Below are positions 1 through 20,200 of a stretch of 64,000 bases of DNA, in pieces; position 1 is the first letter of the stretch; each line of letters opens with the position of its first letter. Position numbers and translations under genes: made by a program. Source of the stretch: Lampris incognitus (lineage: Eukaryota; Chordata; Actinopteri; Lampriformes; Lampridae); NCBI RefSeq assembly GCF_029633865.1, contig NC_079213.1, forward strand, positions 97,443,903 to 97,507,902, given 5' to 3'. The notes beneath the pieces are model-generated. The model saw nothing but the letters and a program-made list of their open reading frames with translations, had not been told where the DNA came from and ran no database searches.

Positions 1-354
1 TGTTTCGACTCACGGTATAAAAGGGGATTACTCAATCTTGCTGCTTGGCTGCAGGATGAGACCAGCGGGCTGCAGATGGCGGAGACTGTAGCGTTCCTTC
101 AGGCCCTACTCTGGGGTCCTCACACCCAACTCTTCAAGCTAGATCACATCGGCTCCAAGACCAACATTGTGAATAACTGGCTGTCAATCAAGCGTGCTCT
201 GCTGGTGATGAAGCTGGCAGAGACAGGGTTGGTCCAGGATCAGCATGTTCCTGATTGGGAGGACTGCCTTTGTCTGCAATACCTATCTTTTTGTGAATGC
301 CAGAGAGTGATATGGGCAACTGAAAGGCTATGTATTGCTCTCAATGATGGCTGA
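1..354 (+). CDS. peak3: PEAK family pseudokinase, C-terminal exon (partial; probably peak3)
   Basis: The reading frame is open from base 1 to a TGA at 352-354, so the 5' part of the gene lies left of the window. The visible 117 residues resemble the C-terminal helical (SHED-type) tail of PEAK1/PRAG1/PEAK3 pseudokinases. Recognisable pieces are SRYKRGLLNLAAWL near residue 4, QALLWGP near residue 35, WLSIKRALLVMKLAE near residue 60 and WEDCLCLQYL near residue 85. These proteins are catalytically inactive kinase-like scaffolds that dimerise through this tail and bind cytoskeletal and SH3/SH2 adaptors. The gene is convergent with oaz1, as human PEAK3 (C19orf35) is with OAZ1, and this favours peak3 over its paralogues. 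A TATAAAAG at 16-23 lies inside the open frame and is not treated as a promoter. Family assignment is from motif memory and synteny; the paralogue is less sure. Confidence 0.75.
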   Translation, partial: CFDSRYKRGLLNLAAWLQDETSGLQMAETVAFLQALLWGPHTQLFKLDHIGSKTNIVNNWLSIKRALLVMKLAETGLVQDQHVPDWEDCLCLQYLSFCECQRVIWATERLCIALNDG

Positions 355-559
355 GTCTGCAACCATTTTTTTTTAGCTATGAGTATTTCCATCTACAACT
401 AAATGCCAGTCTTAAGTTACCCTGACACCAGTGGGAGTTTTGCTCAAATTGAATTCAAGGGGACACGTCCCTTTCAATGACCTTTGCCGGAAAATGTGGA
501 AATGACTAAAAGTCCATCTCACATCATGTCAGCAGTTTCCAAAGTTGTACCATCCAATC

Positions 560-565
560 AATAAA
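560..565 (+). other. Poly(A) signal AATAAA, peak3-like gene
   Basis: This AATAAA lies about 205 bases after the TGA of the plus-strand PEAK-family exon and is the first canonical signal there. It probably ends that transcript. Confidence 0.45.
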
Positions 566-743
566 TGGACAATTTTACCCATAACGTTACAATCCTGTGG
601 ATTTCCACATAACAAATGTCCTCTGAAATTTTGTCACTAGTATATTTAATATTTAAGACAATAGCACAAAATCCAAATTATGAACCGTTTAGTAACCGCT
701 AATTTTTAAGTTACCGTCTTGTAGGACTTTATGAAAAATTATA

Positions 744-866
744 TGGCTGACTGGCGGCCTGTCCAGGGTGTCTCCCTGCCTGCTGCCCTACGACTGCTGG
801 GATAGGCTCCAACCTCCCCGCGACCCTGACAGCAGGATAAGCGGTTTGGATAATGGATGAATGGAT
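744..866 (+). mobile_element. tRNA-derived fish SINE (family A), 5'-truncated
   Basis: This is the 3' half of a SINE present six times in the window. It runs from the GGCCTGTCCAGGGTGTCTCC block through GACTGCTGGGATAGGCTCCA and AGCAGGATAAGCGGTTTGGA to a short ATGGATGA tail. It is in sense orientation and lacks the tRNA-like head. The rest of 566-1530 shows nothing recognisable. Confidence 0.8.
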
Positions 867-1547
867 AGCTTGTTATATCTTCACTATGGCAGCCAAATGC
901 AGAGAAAAAAAAGCAGGTGGCTGCAAGTTTGAAGAAGTGAAGTTGTTGCAAAGCTCAGACATTTACCAGCGATAACAAACACCAGTCTATAGGTCTAAGT
1001 AAAAGAAGACCATCTTCAACAGTGTAGTTTTTACCAGCAGGGGTTTTGTGTACTCCGACTGTGAATGTGACATGGTTCAACAAAATACTGCACCTCACTG
1101 GAAATACCAGTCAGGTTCTCTCACCAGGAGTGCAAAAGGCCATACTTAGGTTTTGAAACAAGTCTGGTGACTACAATTTTTGAGGCCTTTTTGACATAGT
1201 CATAAGTGCTTTTAATATTATCAAATGTTCCCAGTGAGTTCACAGAAGTGCTTCACGACTCCAGCATCATTATAGACTTTCCGCTGTTCAAATATACTTT
1301 CGACATATTCGGTTTACTAAGTGGTTCAAGAGGACTCCTGTAACCTTTCAATACTGCTATTCCTGTCTCACTTGTCCTCATTTGTTTACCCTTGCTCTTA
1401 AAACACCTGAACTAAATACGACCAATAAATCAAGCTGACGTTGCGTCCTTCCTCTGGTGGGGTATGACTTTTGTAGGCCATGAAGTCCTACCGGTTCCTC
1501 GTCTTGACGTTACACAATGACAACTCCTGCTCTCCGAGGTGAGCACT

Positions 1548-1553
1548 TTTATT
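1548..1553 (-). other. Poly(A) signal AATAAA, oaz1
   Basis: On the minus strand AATAAA lies about 490 bases after the oaz1 stop. It would end the oaz1 3' UTR near 1525-1535, convergent with the peak3-like transcript. Confidence 0.45.
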
Positions 1554-2039
1554 TAGTAGTTACAACATGCAGATTTCTGTCAAGTGAGTAAAAGCAACAA
1601 ATTAAAATTCATGCACACATTAAAAAAAAGAAATCAATATAAACATGAGAATCAACTGAGAATGACCACGGAAATGCATCTTACATGAATAAAATGAATG
1701 CAAATTTTTAACCATAAATATTCGTAGAGATGATCATTGAGGTTTACAGGGAGGGTGAATAGGAAAATCAGCACTACACATCATGGAAAGAAGTACAATG
1801 GTGAGGATGCACTACCCAGATTTTGTATGGGTCTTTTCTTAACATTCCTGGTTTATAACATCTTACACGAGTGCAAATATCATTGCAACACAGAACGTAG
1901 GTGAAATCAAAACAGAGAAAACGAAAAACTCTTTCACAGGAAACCTCAACCATATATTTGTTTCCAAAAAATTGTAAAATGAGTAGGTATGGGATGGGCA
2001 CAAGAAAAACAAACAACTTTTGTAGTTGATCAGCGTAAT

Positions 2040-11842
<9,803 letters not shown>

Positions 11843-12438
11843 TCCGGCAGAACGCTGTTGTCTCTCCTCGCCAAATGATGAATAAGGAGGACGAGCAGCG
11901 AGCTTTGACAGAGGGGAGTGTCCCGACGATCATGACGTATGTCTCTGAAAACGTGACGCAGTTCATTAACAAATGGACAATACTGTCTAACATAACCAAC
12001 TATTTAGAATCTAAAATATTCATGGTCTCCTAATTACATTATCAGGGAATATGTCAAACTGAGGTTGTGTCTGGGCCTCTGTAAAGCTGTATACATGTAC
12101 AAGATCACTCCCACAACACCATACTGTTAATTCAAATTTTAACCATATTATGTCATCTTGAATCTCTTTCCATTGGTCAATGGAGTACAGTTGCTAGCTA
12201 CACCAACTCTGACTCTGGTAACTTATAACCAATCTATACTCAAGTATCAGCACTCATCCTGAATGTCATTTTTCTTTTTTCAAGCGCTCTCATCTGTGGC
12301 TGCCAATCAAAAAGCAAAGGAATATGATGCAGGGTGTGCATGACACTCTCTGTAAGCGCATAGAGACGAAATCACCATCAACACAGCAGGACTAAACCTC
12401 AGTTTTACAGAGAAACACCATTGTAAAAGTCCAATCAG
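11843..12438. promoter_or_regulatory. Divergent promoter region, oaz1 (-) and secreted-peptide gene (+)
   Basis: The oaz1 start at 11842 and the plus-strand gene at 12883 diverge from this interval. A CRE-like TGACGTA lies near 11934 and a GTGACGCA near 11952. A possible non-coding first exon of the plus-strand gene ends at 12438 with the donor gtgagt. Shared promoter use is inferred from layout only. Confidence 0.35.
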
Positions 12439-12882
12439 GTGAGTTTTTCCTCCTATCTATGCAGATTAGTATGTATAGTTGATAATGAAACTTGTTTTAA
12501 ACATTTTAGTGTATATTCTAGCTATGTAGTGTGGATGACTATTTTAGGCTATGTTACATCTGTTGATGACAAGTTTTAGAAAACTGATCGTGCACTCTCC
12601 TGTTGTACTGAAGACCCACGCAATCTACAGTGAATTTGACATTCATTTGTATTGTCAAAAAGGAAACCTTATACTTACTTACAACTTTCCTCCAGATAAA
12701 AATGTGCCTAAATCTCATCCTGTAGGACAATGAATAAGAGCTGGAATAAAATCGTCTGAAAGTGTCACAAGTAAGCCAAGTCTACAGCTATCTTATTACT
12801 TCACCCAATTAAATTCAGCAGTCAATACATGAAATTTTGCATGTTTTTCCATGCTGCTGAGTGTGCTGTGTTTACCCCCTAG

Positions 12883-13948
12883 TGTCTTACGAACGGATTC
12901 TATCCATCCAAAGTTTGAGTGAGGTGCCAAACCCATGGAAGGGATTCACAATGAATCGCTGCCTAGTACTGGCACTAATTGTTGTAGTTGTGAGCTCTGG
13001 TGTGAATAACATACATGGTAAGTAGTGAGATATAACCATGATGACATATTTAATAACTTTTCCCCTTTAGAGAAAACACAGCTGACTCATGGAATTCACT
13101 GAAGAAAGCATCCATTCATTCATTATCCAAATCGCTTATCCTGCTCTCAGGGTCGCGGGGATGCTGGAGCCTATTCCAGCAGTCATTGGGCGGCAGGCGG
13201 GGAGACACCCTAGACAGGCCGCCATGCCATCACAGGGCCCACACACACACACACACACACACTTGCTTGCTTGCTGGTTGTCCATCGTGCCCGATGATGA
13301 CCATCTTCTTCTATTTGTGGGTCCTTTGAGGACTCAGATAGCAGAAGATACCTGCGTAGAGATGGTTTTTAAAGTGGCATGGGGGGTGCGCTTCTCCCAA
13401 CGCCACATGACTTGATTGTAGAGGAGATGGTTCCGATGGCAAGGGGGATCCCTAGACGACCGGCACCTCCACACAACTGCAGGGGGCTGCCGGAAATCCA
13501 GTTTTTCGGAAACCGCCTCGAAGCGTGCTGCCACAGCTTGCTTTTCTGTTGGGGTAAGCTCCCTTAGCCTTATGTCTTCCAGACTCACCCACAAGGCAGC
13601 GGGGCAGTGGTTGATAGGTGCCAGGGCGTGTCCACCAGGGTGGGCCTGCACACCATATCTCTGGGGCCCACTGCTGCTCCGAGATCCCCTGCCAAGTTAG
13701 CCTGCGGCCGCAAGACCCCAGTTACCATGTGTGGCCACGGGGAGGCCTGGCAGGAGTCTTGGTGAAGGAGAGGCTATGTACTGGCAAGGAAAGGCTTACA
13801 CGCTAGGATGCTTCCCTATTCGCCACAAAGGCTAGCCAGCGGCAGCAAGCTAAGGGCAAGAAGGACACAAGCAGGTTGGAAGAACACATGCACCTTCCCT
13901 CCAACTACACACTGCTGCACTAGACGCATCACAACACCCTGTGTGTAT

Positions 13949-13996
<48 letters not shown>

Positions 13997-14441
13997 ATAC
14001 CTAGGGACAATTTAGTATGGCCAATTCACCTGACCTACATGTCTTTGGACTGTGGGAGGAAACCAAAGCCCCCGGAGGAAACCCACACAGACATGGGGAG
14101 AACATGACAATTCCACATAGAGGACGGCCCGGGATGACCCACCAAGGTTGGACTACCCCGGTGCTCGAACCCATGACCTTCTTGCTGTGAGACAACTGCA
14201 CTAACCACTGCGCCACCGTGCCGCCTATATCCATGATGACATATTTAATCACTTTCCCCTTTAGAGAAAACACAGCTGACACATGGAATTCACTGAAGAA
14301 AGCATCCATTCATTCATTCATTCATTACCCAAACCGCTTATCCTGCTCTCAGGGTCGTGGGGATGCTGGAGCCTATCCCAGCAGTCATTGGGCGGCAGGC
14401 GGGGAGACACGCTGGACAGGCCGCCAGGCCATCACAGGGCC

Positions 14442-14474
<33 letters not shown>

Positions 14475-15310
14475 TCACATATTCACACCTAGGGACCATT
14501 TAGTACGGCCAGTTCACCTGACCTACATGTCTTTGAACTGTGGGAGGAAACCAGAGCATCCAGAGGAAACCCACACAGACACGGGAAGAACATGACAACT
14601 CCACACAGAGGACAACCCGGGATGACCCCCAAGGTTGGACTACCACGGGGCTCGAACCCAGGACCTTCTACTGTGAGGCAACTGCACTAACCACTGCGCC
14701 ACCTTGCTGCCGCTGAATAAAGCAAACAAGCTGTATATCTAATGCTGATTTGAAAGTTTGCTGTTGATGTCATAAATTTCATTTTCTTATGATCCTAACA
14801 CCCTTGAATAATTTGATGTCACATTAATTGATTTCAAATTGCTTCATTGTATGGACAACACACACACACACACAATGAGGTCTTTAGCTCTTTCTCTTCT
14901 GCTCAGCTCAAAAAGCATTCACTACCGTTTCTCATTTTGTTTTCTAGATGCGTTGGATTCCTTCCTTGATGAAACAGACCTGGGAATCATGTCTTATGTT
15001 GGGAGTCTACAAGATGGTTCTACAGCACAGGTACTGCCTAATCCATGACTACTATGCCTTAAACTAGAGGCTTTTTAGCAGGATGATTGCCCGCTTGCAC
15101 CATGATTGTAGGACAGGCCCCATTTGGAGTCAAAAACATAAGCAGGATGTAATCCACTGAGCTACCCTGGACCAATAAAGCTCAATAGTTCATCACTACA
15201 AATCTGTTTCCTTGCAGTGGCGAGTTGTAATGCAGACAGAAGTTTTACCAAAGCAGAACAGGACAATTTACACTGGATTTTGCATTAAATGTAAACGAAT
15301 AATTCCATAA
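12883..15310 (+). CDS. Small secreted peptide precursor, 80 aa, unrecognised (whole gene)
   Basis: Three exons join in frame: CDS 12951-13017 (phase 1 out, donor gtaagt), 14948-15030 (acceptor ttttctag, phase 1 in and 0 out, donor gtactg) and 15218-15310 (acceptor ccttgcag, phase 0, TAA). The start has A at -3. Residues 1-17 form a clear signal peptide (MNRCLVLALIVVVVSSG). The mature part is short and acidic first (ALDSFLDETDLGIMSYVG), then basic. It has one N-glycosylation sequon (NRT) and a final Cys-x-x-Cys in GFCIKCKRIIP; the only other cysteine is in the signal peptide. The 5' UTR exon starts at 12883 after a tttaccccctag acceptor, with an out-of-frame upstream ATG at 12935. I do not recognise the family. 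Its place and strand between oaz1 and amh match those of mammalian JSRP1, but the protein is unlike JSRP1. Confidence 0.7.
12951..13017 (+). CDS. Secreted-peptide gene, coding exon 1 (signal peptide)
   Basis: It encodes the hydrophobic leader and the first residues after it, ending VNNIH plus one base. The upstream part of the same exon (12883-12950) is untranslated. Confidence 0.7.
13029..14225 (-). repeat. Tandem duplication unit 1: flank plus SINE A carrying an insert
   Basis: The flank at 13029-13108 (CCATGATGACATATTTAATA to GAATTCACTGAAGAAAG) is repeated at 14226-14302. In both units the flank is followed by an antisense SINE A. In this unit the SINE is split: 13109-13262 is the tail half and about 13945-14225 the head half, ending at a tRNA-like ACTGCGCCACCGTGCCGCC. 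The insert between them is listed separately. Confidence 0.8.
13263..13940 (-). other. Unidentified 0.7 kb insert inside a SINE
   Basis: It interrupts the CA microsatellite of the SINE, with CA repeats on both sides. It is GC-rich, unlike its surroundings. On the minus strand it has an open frame of 105 codons (13651-13334) with a patterned core: LWVSLEDIRLRELTPTEKQ, then RFEAVSEKLDF and MWRWEKRTPHATLKTIST. I do not recognise the family. It may be a fragment of a mobile element or of a captured gene. Confidence 0.45.
14226..14711 (-). repeat. Tandem duplication unit 2: flank plus near full-length SINE A
   Basis: The flank copy 14226-14302 is followed by the complete antisense SINE 14303-14711, from the (CATT)n tail to the tRNA-like head (TAACCACTGCGCCACCTTGC). 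It has a CA run at about 14443-14472. There is no internal insert, so this shows the ancestral form of unit 1. Confidence 0.82.
14948..15030 (+). CDS. Secreted-peptide gene, coding exon 2
   Basis: It encodes DALDSFLDETDLGIMSYVG and SLQDGSTAQ in phase with both neighbours. The acceptor has a good pyrimidine tract. The exon lies immediately after the SINE-bearing duplication. Confidence 0.7.
15218..15310 (+). CDS. Secreted-peptide gene, coding exon 3
   Basis: It encodes WRVVMQTEVLPKQNRTIYTG, then the C-terminal CIKC motif and a basic end, with TAA at 15308-15310. Confidence 0.68.
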   Translation, partial: WRVVMQTEVLPKQNRTIYTGFCIKCKRIIP

Positions 15311-15704
15311 TCTATATAACTTGTCATAATCTGATCAATGAAATGAAAGACTTGTCCAGCAATTGACTTCTAAAGATGCTTTTATCTTTTCAAATCTTTT
15401 TCGCCCATGCGTGGTTGTACGTTCTTTGACTTGCATGGTGTGACAACTGTTGGGCTGAGCGCTCTGTGAGTCAGAGGCTGCATTATGTTCCCCTGTGGTG
15501 TGTGTCTCCAGGGCTCTCTGTGGGACAGTCTGCTGTGGTGGAGTTGGGGATCTGAGGAAGTTGGAGTGATACGAAGAAGAAAAAAGCCAATCACCGCAAA
15601 AGGAATTTTGAAACCCAAAAAATAAGGAAATCAAAACGTGACCGGCTGCGAAAAGAAAAGTGAAAACATCATTCAATGGGATGGGGAGTCAAAGAGGCCA
15701 TCTA

Positions 15705-16030
15705 TGTGAAGAGGGAACGATCATCCCTGAACCTGAGTGGGAAGGGGGGGGGGCTAAGAGTACAACTGTCGCCATCTTATACTGCTGTGATTGCAACCAT
15801 TCCCCAATCCTCTGTGAAAAGTACACATTGCCATTGTACTAGTTAATGGTCATGGCAATTTGCATATGAAACTGATGGTTGGTTTGGGTCGTCATGCCAC
15901 TGTATTGTTTATAAGGGTGGGGATACCTGCAGTCGGCTGACACTGAAGAGGTCACTTAGATGAGTGACGACACGTTTCTCTCTCAATAAATGTTGTGTCC
16001 AGACGAACTGATTCAACTTTCTGTGATCAT
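15705..16030 (+). repeat. Interspersed repeat family X, copy 2 (best preserved)
   Basis: It is homologous to 2695-3060 over its length. It contains CTGAAGAG at 15943-15950 followed by a perfect 6-bp hairpin, GTCACT (15951-15956) with AGTGAC (15963-15968) and loop TAGATG, then GACACGT. The copy is flanked by plain intergenic DNA between the secreted-peptide gene and amh. Nothing else is recognised from 15311 to 16772. Confidence 0.7.
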
Positions 16031-16772
16031 TGAATGAAAGTTGATAAGTAATAAGAAAATGTTCAGACTTCTTATAGAAGAGTTTATAAATTCTGTGTTT
16101 AATCATATTAAGAAATTAAAGAATGTATTTGTCAATTTTATCCTTTGTACAGCAGAGAGTGAGGACAGTTTGTATAAACATAAGTTCTTGGTCTCGTACG
16201 ATATGTGCTAACACACAAGTCTTAGAATAATACATTATAAATCACCGAACCGAACTGAAGATCACAGTTACAATTACGATTCGGTTTGTAAAATCGCTCA
16301 TTACCAGATTGGAGTATGGTCTTACAGTCAGCAGTCACCTGTTCTGCTCATTAGTACAAGATGTTGTGAAAAGTACTTTGTAAGAAAACACATGACACAA
16401 ACACAACATGTAGAATCCAATACAGTCAAAGTCAAGAGTTTCACTTTGGTAACACGTTGGCTTTAGTTGCCTTTCCCCTCTCTTGGAAGTCATTTAGTCG
16501 AAAAATGAGCAGCCACATAAAGTTAATCACCAAACTAAACAAAGTAATATTACCAGTGTTCGAAATTATTACAAAGCAGACATGACACATAACCATGAAC
16601 CAAAACTGTGAAAAGTATCTCAGAACAGGAATCTCAGAACAGCCACTACTCTTTATGAACTTTACTATGAACTATGTATAAAATAGTGACCAAAACATTG
16701 CGCTGGGCACATATACATGGAATATATTTATCTACAAGCAGAATATTCAGGCCTCTGAATTAAATCATGTTG

Positions 16773-16778
16773 TTTATT
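16773..16778 (-). other. Poly(A) signal AATAAA, amh
   Basis: It lies 88 bases after the amh stop on the minus strand, giving a short 3' UTR. Confidence 0.55.
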
Positions 16779-16865
16779 TTTTTTTACCTGGGTATCAATA
16801 CTGTATGCATTTGTGTCTTTTTCCCAGCTACGTTCTAAGGCATAAAACACAAAAGGGAAATAGCC

Positions 16866-17272
16866 CTAGCGACATTGACACTCCTTGGCCACCATATTGA
16901 TTTGAATTTTCAAATAAGTCTCACTCGAACTCCTCACCTCCACGACTTGCAGGTCTTCATAGGCGATGGGCACACAGCACAGCGAACGCTCCGCCGCCGG
17001 GCCGGTCTTGAGTTTGCTTAGAATGAAGGCATGGCTGTTCTCAATGGTTACGAGGGTACCACAAATTCCCCAGCAGTTGTTGATGTTGGCGATGGTGGGG
17101 GCCATGAGGTAATTTTTCATGGGCACGGAGAGGCTATGCAGCTGACAGAGGTTGTGCTTCGCCGTGCCGTTCTGATCTGCCCTGGTGGCCCGCTGAACTC
17201 TCTCGGCCTCATAAATACGTGTCACTGTTTGCAGAGCCTTCATCAGCAGAAAAGCGCGGTATTGGATCTGCC
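16866..17272 (-). CDS. amh: amh exon 7 (processing site and TGF-beta domain)
   Basis: It starts GQIQYRAFLLMKALQTV after a cttccag acceptor (phase 1). RATR is the likely cleavage site. The mature domain includes MAPTIANINNCWGICG and CCVPIAYEDLQVVEV and ends MVAKECQCR with the stop at 16866-16868. All seven cysteines are present. Confidence 0.96.
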
Positions 17273-20200
17273 CTGGAAGGTGCGGGTGTAGAAGGGTGAA
17301 ACAGAGGCAGGAGATGGCAACGATGGAGATATATGTTATTCATGTTACGGTCAGAATGTTTGGAAAAAGGCTGATATTGTTGAATATGATTTCAACTGCT
17401 CATTGATAAAAAAAAAACTCACTAAAGGTGTTATTTTACATAGTCCCGAGGGCCGTTTTTGATGAGAAATAGACTCCTCATAGATTCACCTGTTACTGGT
17501 TTGTCTTTGGGAAATGCACTGAGCGCTTTGAGCCTCCCCAGCCTTTCAATGGCCACCGGCGCCACCTCCACCTCCAACATGGCATCTGCCAGCTGCTCCA
17601 TGGCCTGCTCTAACCTCTGTCGGAGCACCTCCACCAGCACGGGGGGCAGTGCCAACTCCCCACTGTGTACCTGAAGCACAGGGCCTTTTGGGGGAAAGAA
17701 GAAGAGTGTGGGGGCCGAGGAGTTTAGCAGCTCCGCCAGGAGGGTCTCGCTGGAGGACAAGCCCAGAGCAAGGGAGGGGAGAGACTGTAAGGAGCCCAGT
17801 TGTACTGGAGCAAACCCTGGGTGACTCTGGGGCCGGACTTCGCTCAGGAACTTCTGAAGCTCACAAAGGAAGGAGATGGTGTCTGAGGGTCCCAAGAAGG
17901 AACATGTGGCTTGTGTATTTCTGAGGAAGATAATTGTTAAAGCTTAGAGCTTCATAAAACAACACATCTTACTTGTAGCCTGGTAATATTTGAGAAAGGG
18001 GGGGTATGTGAGCCAAAGCAACCTGACATCGCTCTCCAGGTCTAACATGAAAAGAAGAAATGGAGTCATAGTGATGTTACTCCCTGGTCCTCCCCTGCCC
18101 AGGATCTCTTGCAGTATTTGCCCTTCAACAGAGCAGAAATATGTTTGAAAATAAGCTGAGAAGTGCACACACTACAAAGTGAACATCTGGAAAATGAGAC
18201 ACGAGCTTGTTACCTGTGTTGGGGTCTTTTTTCTCCACAAACAGCTTCCAGCTCTGATGAGCATTGTCTGCTGATGCCTTCCCTGTCAATGCGACGTATC
18301 GTGTTTGTTCTGAAATGCAGACCGTCTGGGTAGGATCAAAACACAAAAGATATTGACACTGTTGGAATACCAGGCAAAAGATTGTGTCTTCCACTGTATT
18401 TACTGTCAGGGTCTCCTCTGTCTCAGTATTCTGCTTTTGAAATGCCTGCATGAATGTCTTCCAGAATTATCTCTTAATGTAAAGGAATCAAACTTCAAAA
18501 TGAGAATTTATCATAAATATATTCAATTAGACATGTAGGTCAGGCGAATCGGCCATACTAAATTGTCCCTAGGTGTGAACGTGTGTGTGTCGGCCCTGTG
18601 ATGGCCTGTCCAGGGTGTCTCCCCGCCTGCCGCCCAATGACTGCTGGGATAGGCTCCAGCATCCCCGCGACCCTGAGAGCAGGATAAGCGGTTTGGATAA
18701 CGGATGGATGGATTCAATTAGCCTATAGAAAGGCGATTAAGTCACTTGGTGTCATCAGAAAAAATGTCCTCTGGTTCAACATTCCTATCGTTTATCTTCG
18801 TATTATAACCCCATTTACCCATATTTTCTGTACAGTAACATTGCATGGGCTGCCCCGTGTCCTACCTCTCTTCACAAAATGATCCAGTTGCAGAAACATG
18901 TGTAAGATTTGTTACTCACTTGTTATGAGCCATCTTTCTCCACTCTCTAAGCTAAATGTGCTCCCAGCCTTTAATGTGAATATTCACATAGCATGTTCTT
19001 TTATATACACGTCTGTACATTATCCTGAATTACTTCCATGTCAAGACCTATTTTGCCTCGATTCTCAAGTTCACACATACTACATACACATCATACCACC
19101 AGACACAACAGTAGTTTCCACTCTTCTCAGTGTAAGTTTTCAATTCAGCACAGACGGCTATGGAATAAATACTGTATATGACCGACTTTCAGTCAGTCAT
19201 CTCTCTCCCTGTCAATACAGGTTAACGTCCATGTTCATTCACCATTCTGGCATATGATATTCCATGTTCTCTCTCCCTCTCTCTCGCACTCTCTCTCGCG
19301 CTCTCTCTCGCACTCTCTCTCCTTCTTATTCGTCTTCTCTAGTTTGTTATTTCATCATTATTATTTGCTTACAACTCTAGTGGGCGAACTTGAATAAGCC
19401 CTTTAGGCTTCCCTCCTCCCCTGCATGTAATTTTTTTTCATATTATTATGAATTTGTGCAAATAAAATAAACATCAATGAAAAGAAGCACATCTGTCTTC
19501 GTCATCGTCACACAAAAAAACGGGCACCTAATAGCTGGCTTGGTACATACAAGTTTGTTCTACACACCCATGGAGTTTTGTAGCCCTGAAGTTTGTCTCA
19601 GAGGCGTTGTAGAACGTGCCTGCAGGGCCTTGCGCCTGGCCTACATTACCGCAGTTTTAGATTATTATTTTTTTATGACTGTTCTTGACACAACAGACTT
19701 CTAAAATGAAATTCCTGTGTGTCAATTCCATTATACATAGTCAAGGTCACATGAACATTTTTTAAATAAATTATTCGGGTTTTTTTTATTATTATTATTA
19801 TTTTTGATATTGCGCCGCTATGTAGTGCGTGCTCCATCTCGTTGCTCGCTGTGAGGGAGGAGAGGGAGAAACAATGCTGGCTGCACGAGAGCACATAAAC
19901 ACGAGCCGGGTGCTGAGAAAAGGAAAAAGAAAAGAAAAGAAAAAGAAGGAAGACCTCAACAAAACACTGCGAGGATCGCCGGATAAATTTATCAACACTT
20001 CCAGACATGGGGTGGTTGAGCAGGTGTCCACGCTAGCGGGTGTATGTGACCGCATGGGGCCGTAGGCCACGTGTAATGACCGGTCTGAAAAATGATCTGA
20101 AGCCTGAATGAAATGTAGGCTGTAGATGTGAAACACTGAATTATGACATACTGTCACACTTCAACATGCCAAAAATAAAGTGAAGCTGAGCTGACTTGAT

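Noticed and set aside
16-23. TATAAAAG as a core promoter for a 92-codon mini gene starting at 76
   Set aside because: The reading frame is open upstream to base 1 and encodes PEAK-family residues, so this is the inside of an exon.
13808-14107. Open frames reading THTHTH or VCVCVC
   Set aside because: Translations of CA/TG microsatellites inside the SINE; the same applies near 29312-29633, 51258-51525 and 52494-52997.
17431-17489. amh exon 6 running on to a stop at 17431
   Set aside because: The phase-1 donor at 17490 gives the conserved DKPVTG-QIQYRAFLLMKALQTV join; the extension would lose the mature domain.
19798-20157. Overlapping frames with Ser/Phe-rich products in amh intron 3
   Set aside because: No splice-site support, low-complexity composition, and both strands are open over the same AT- and GA-rich stretch.
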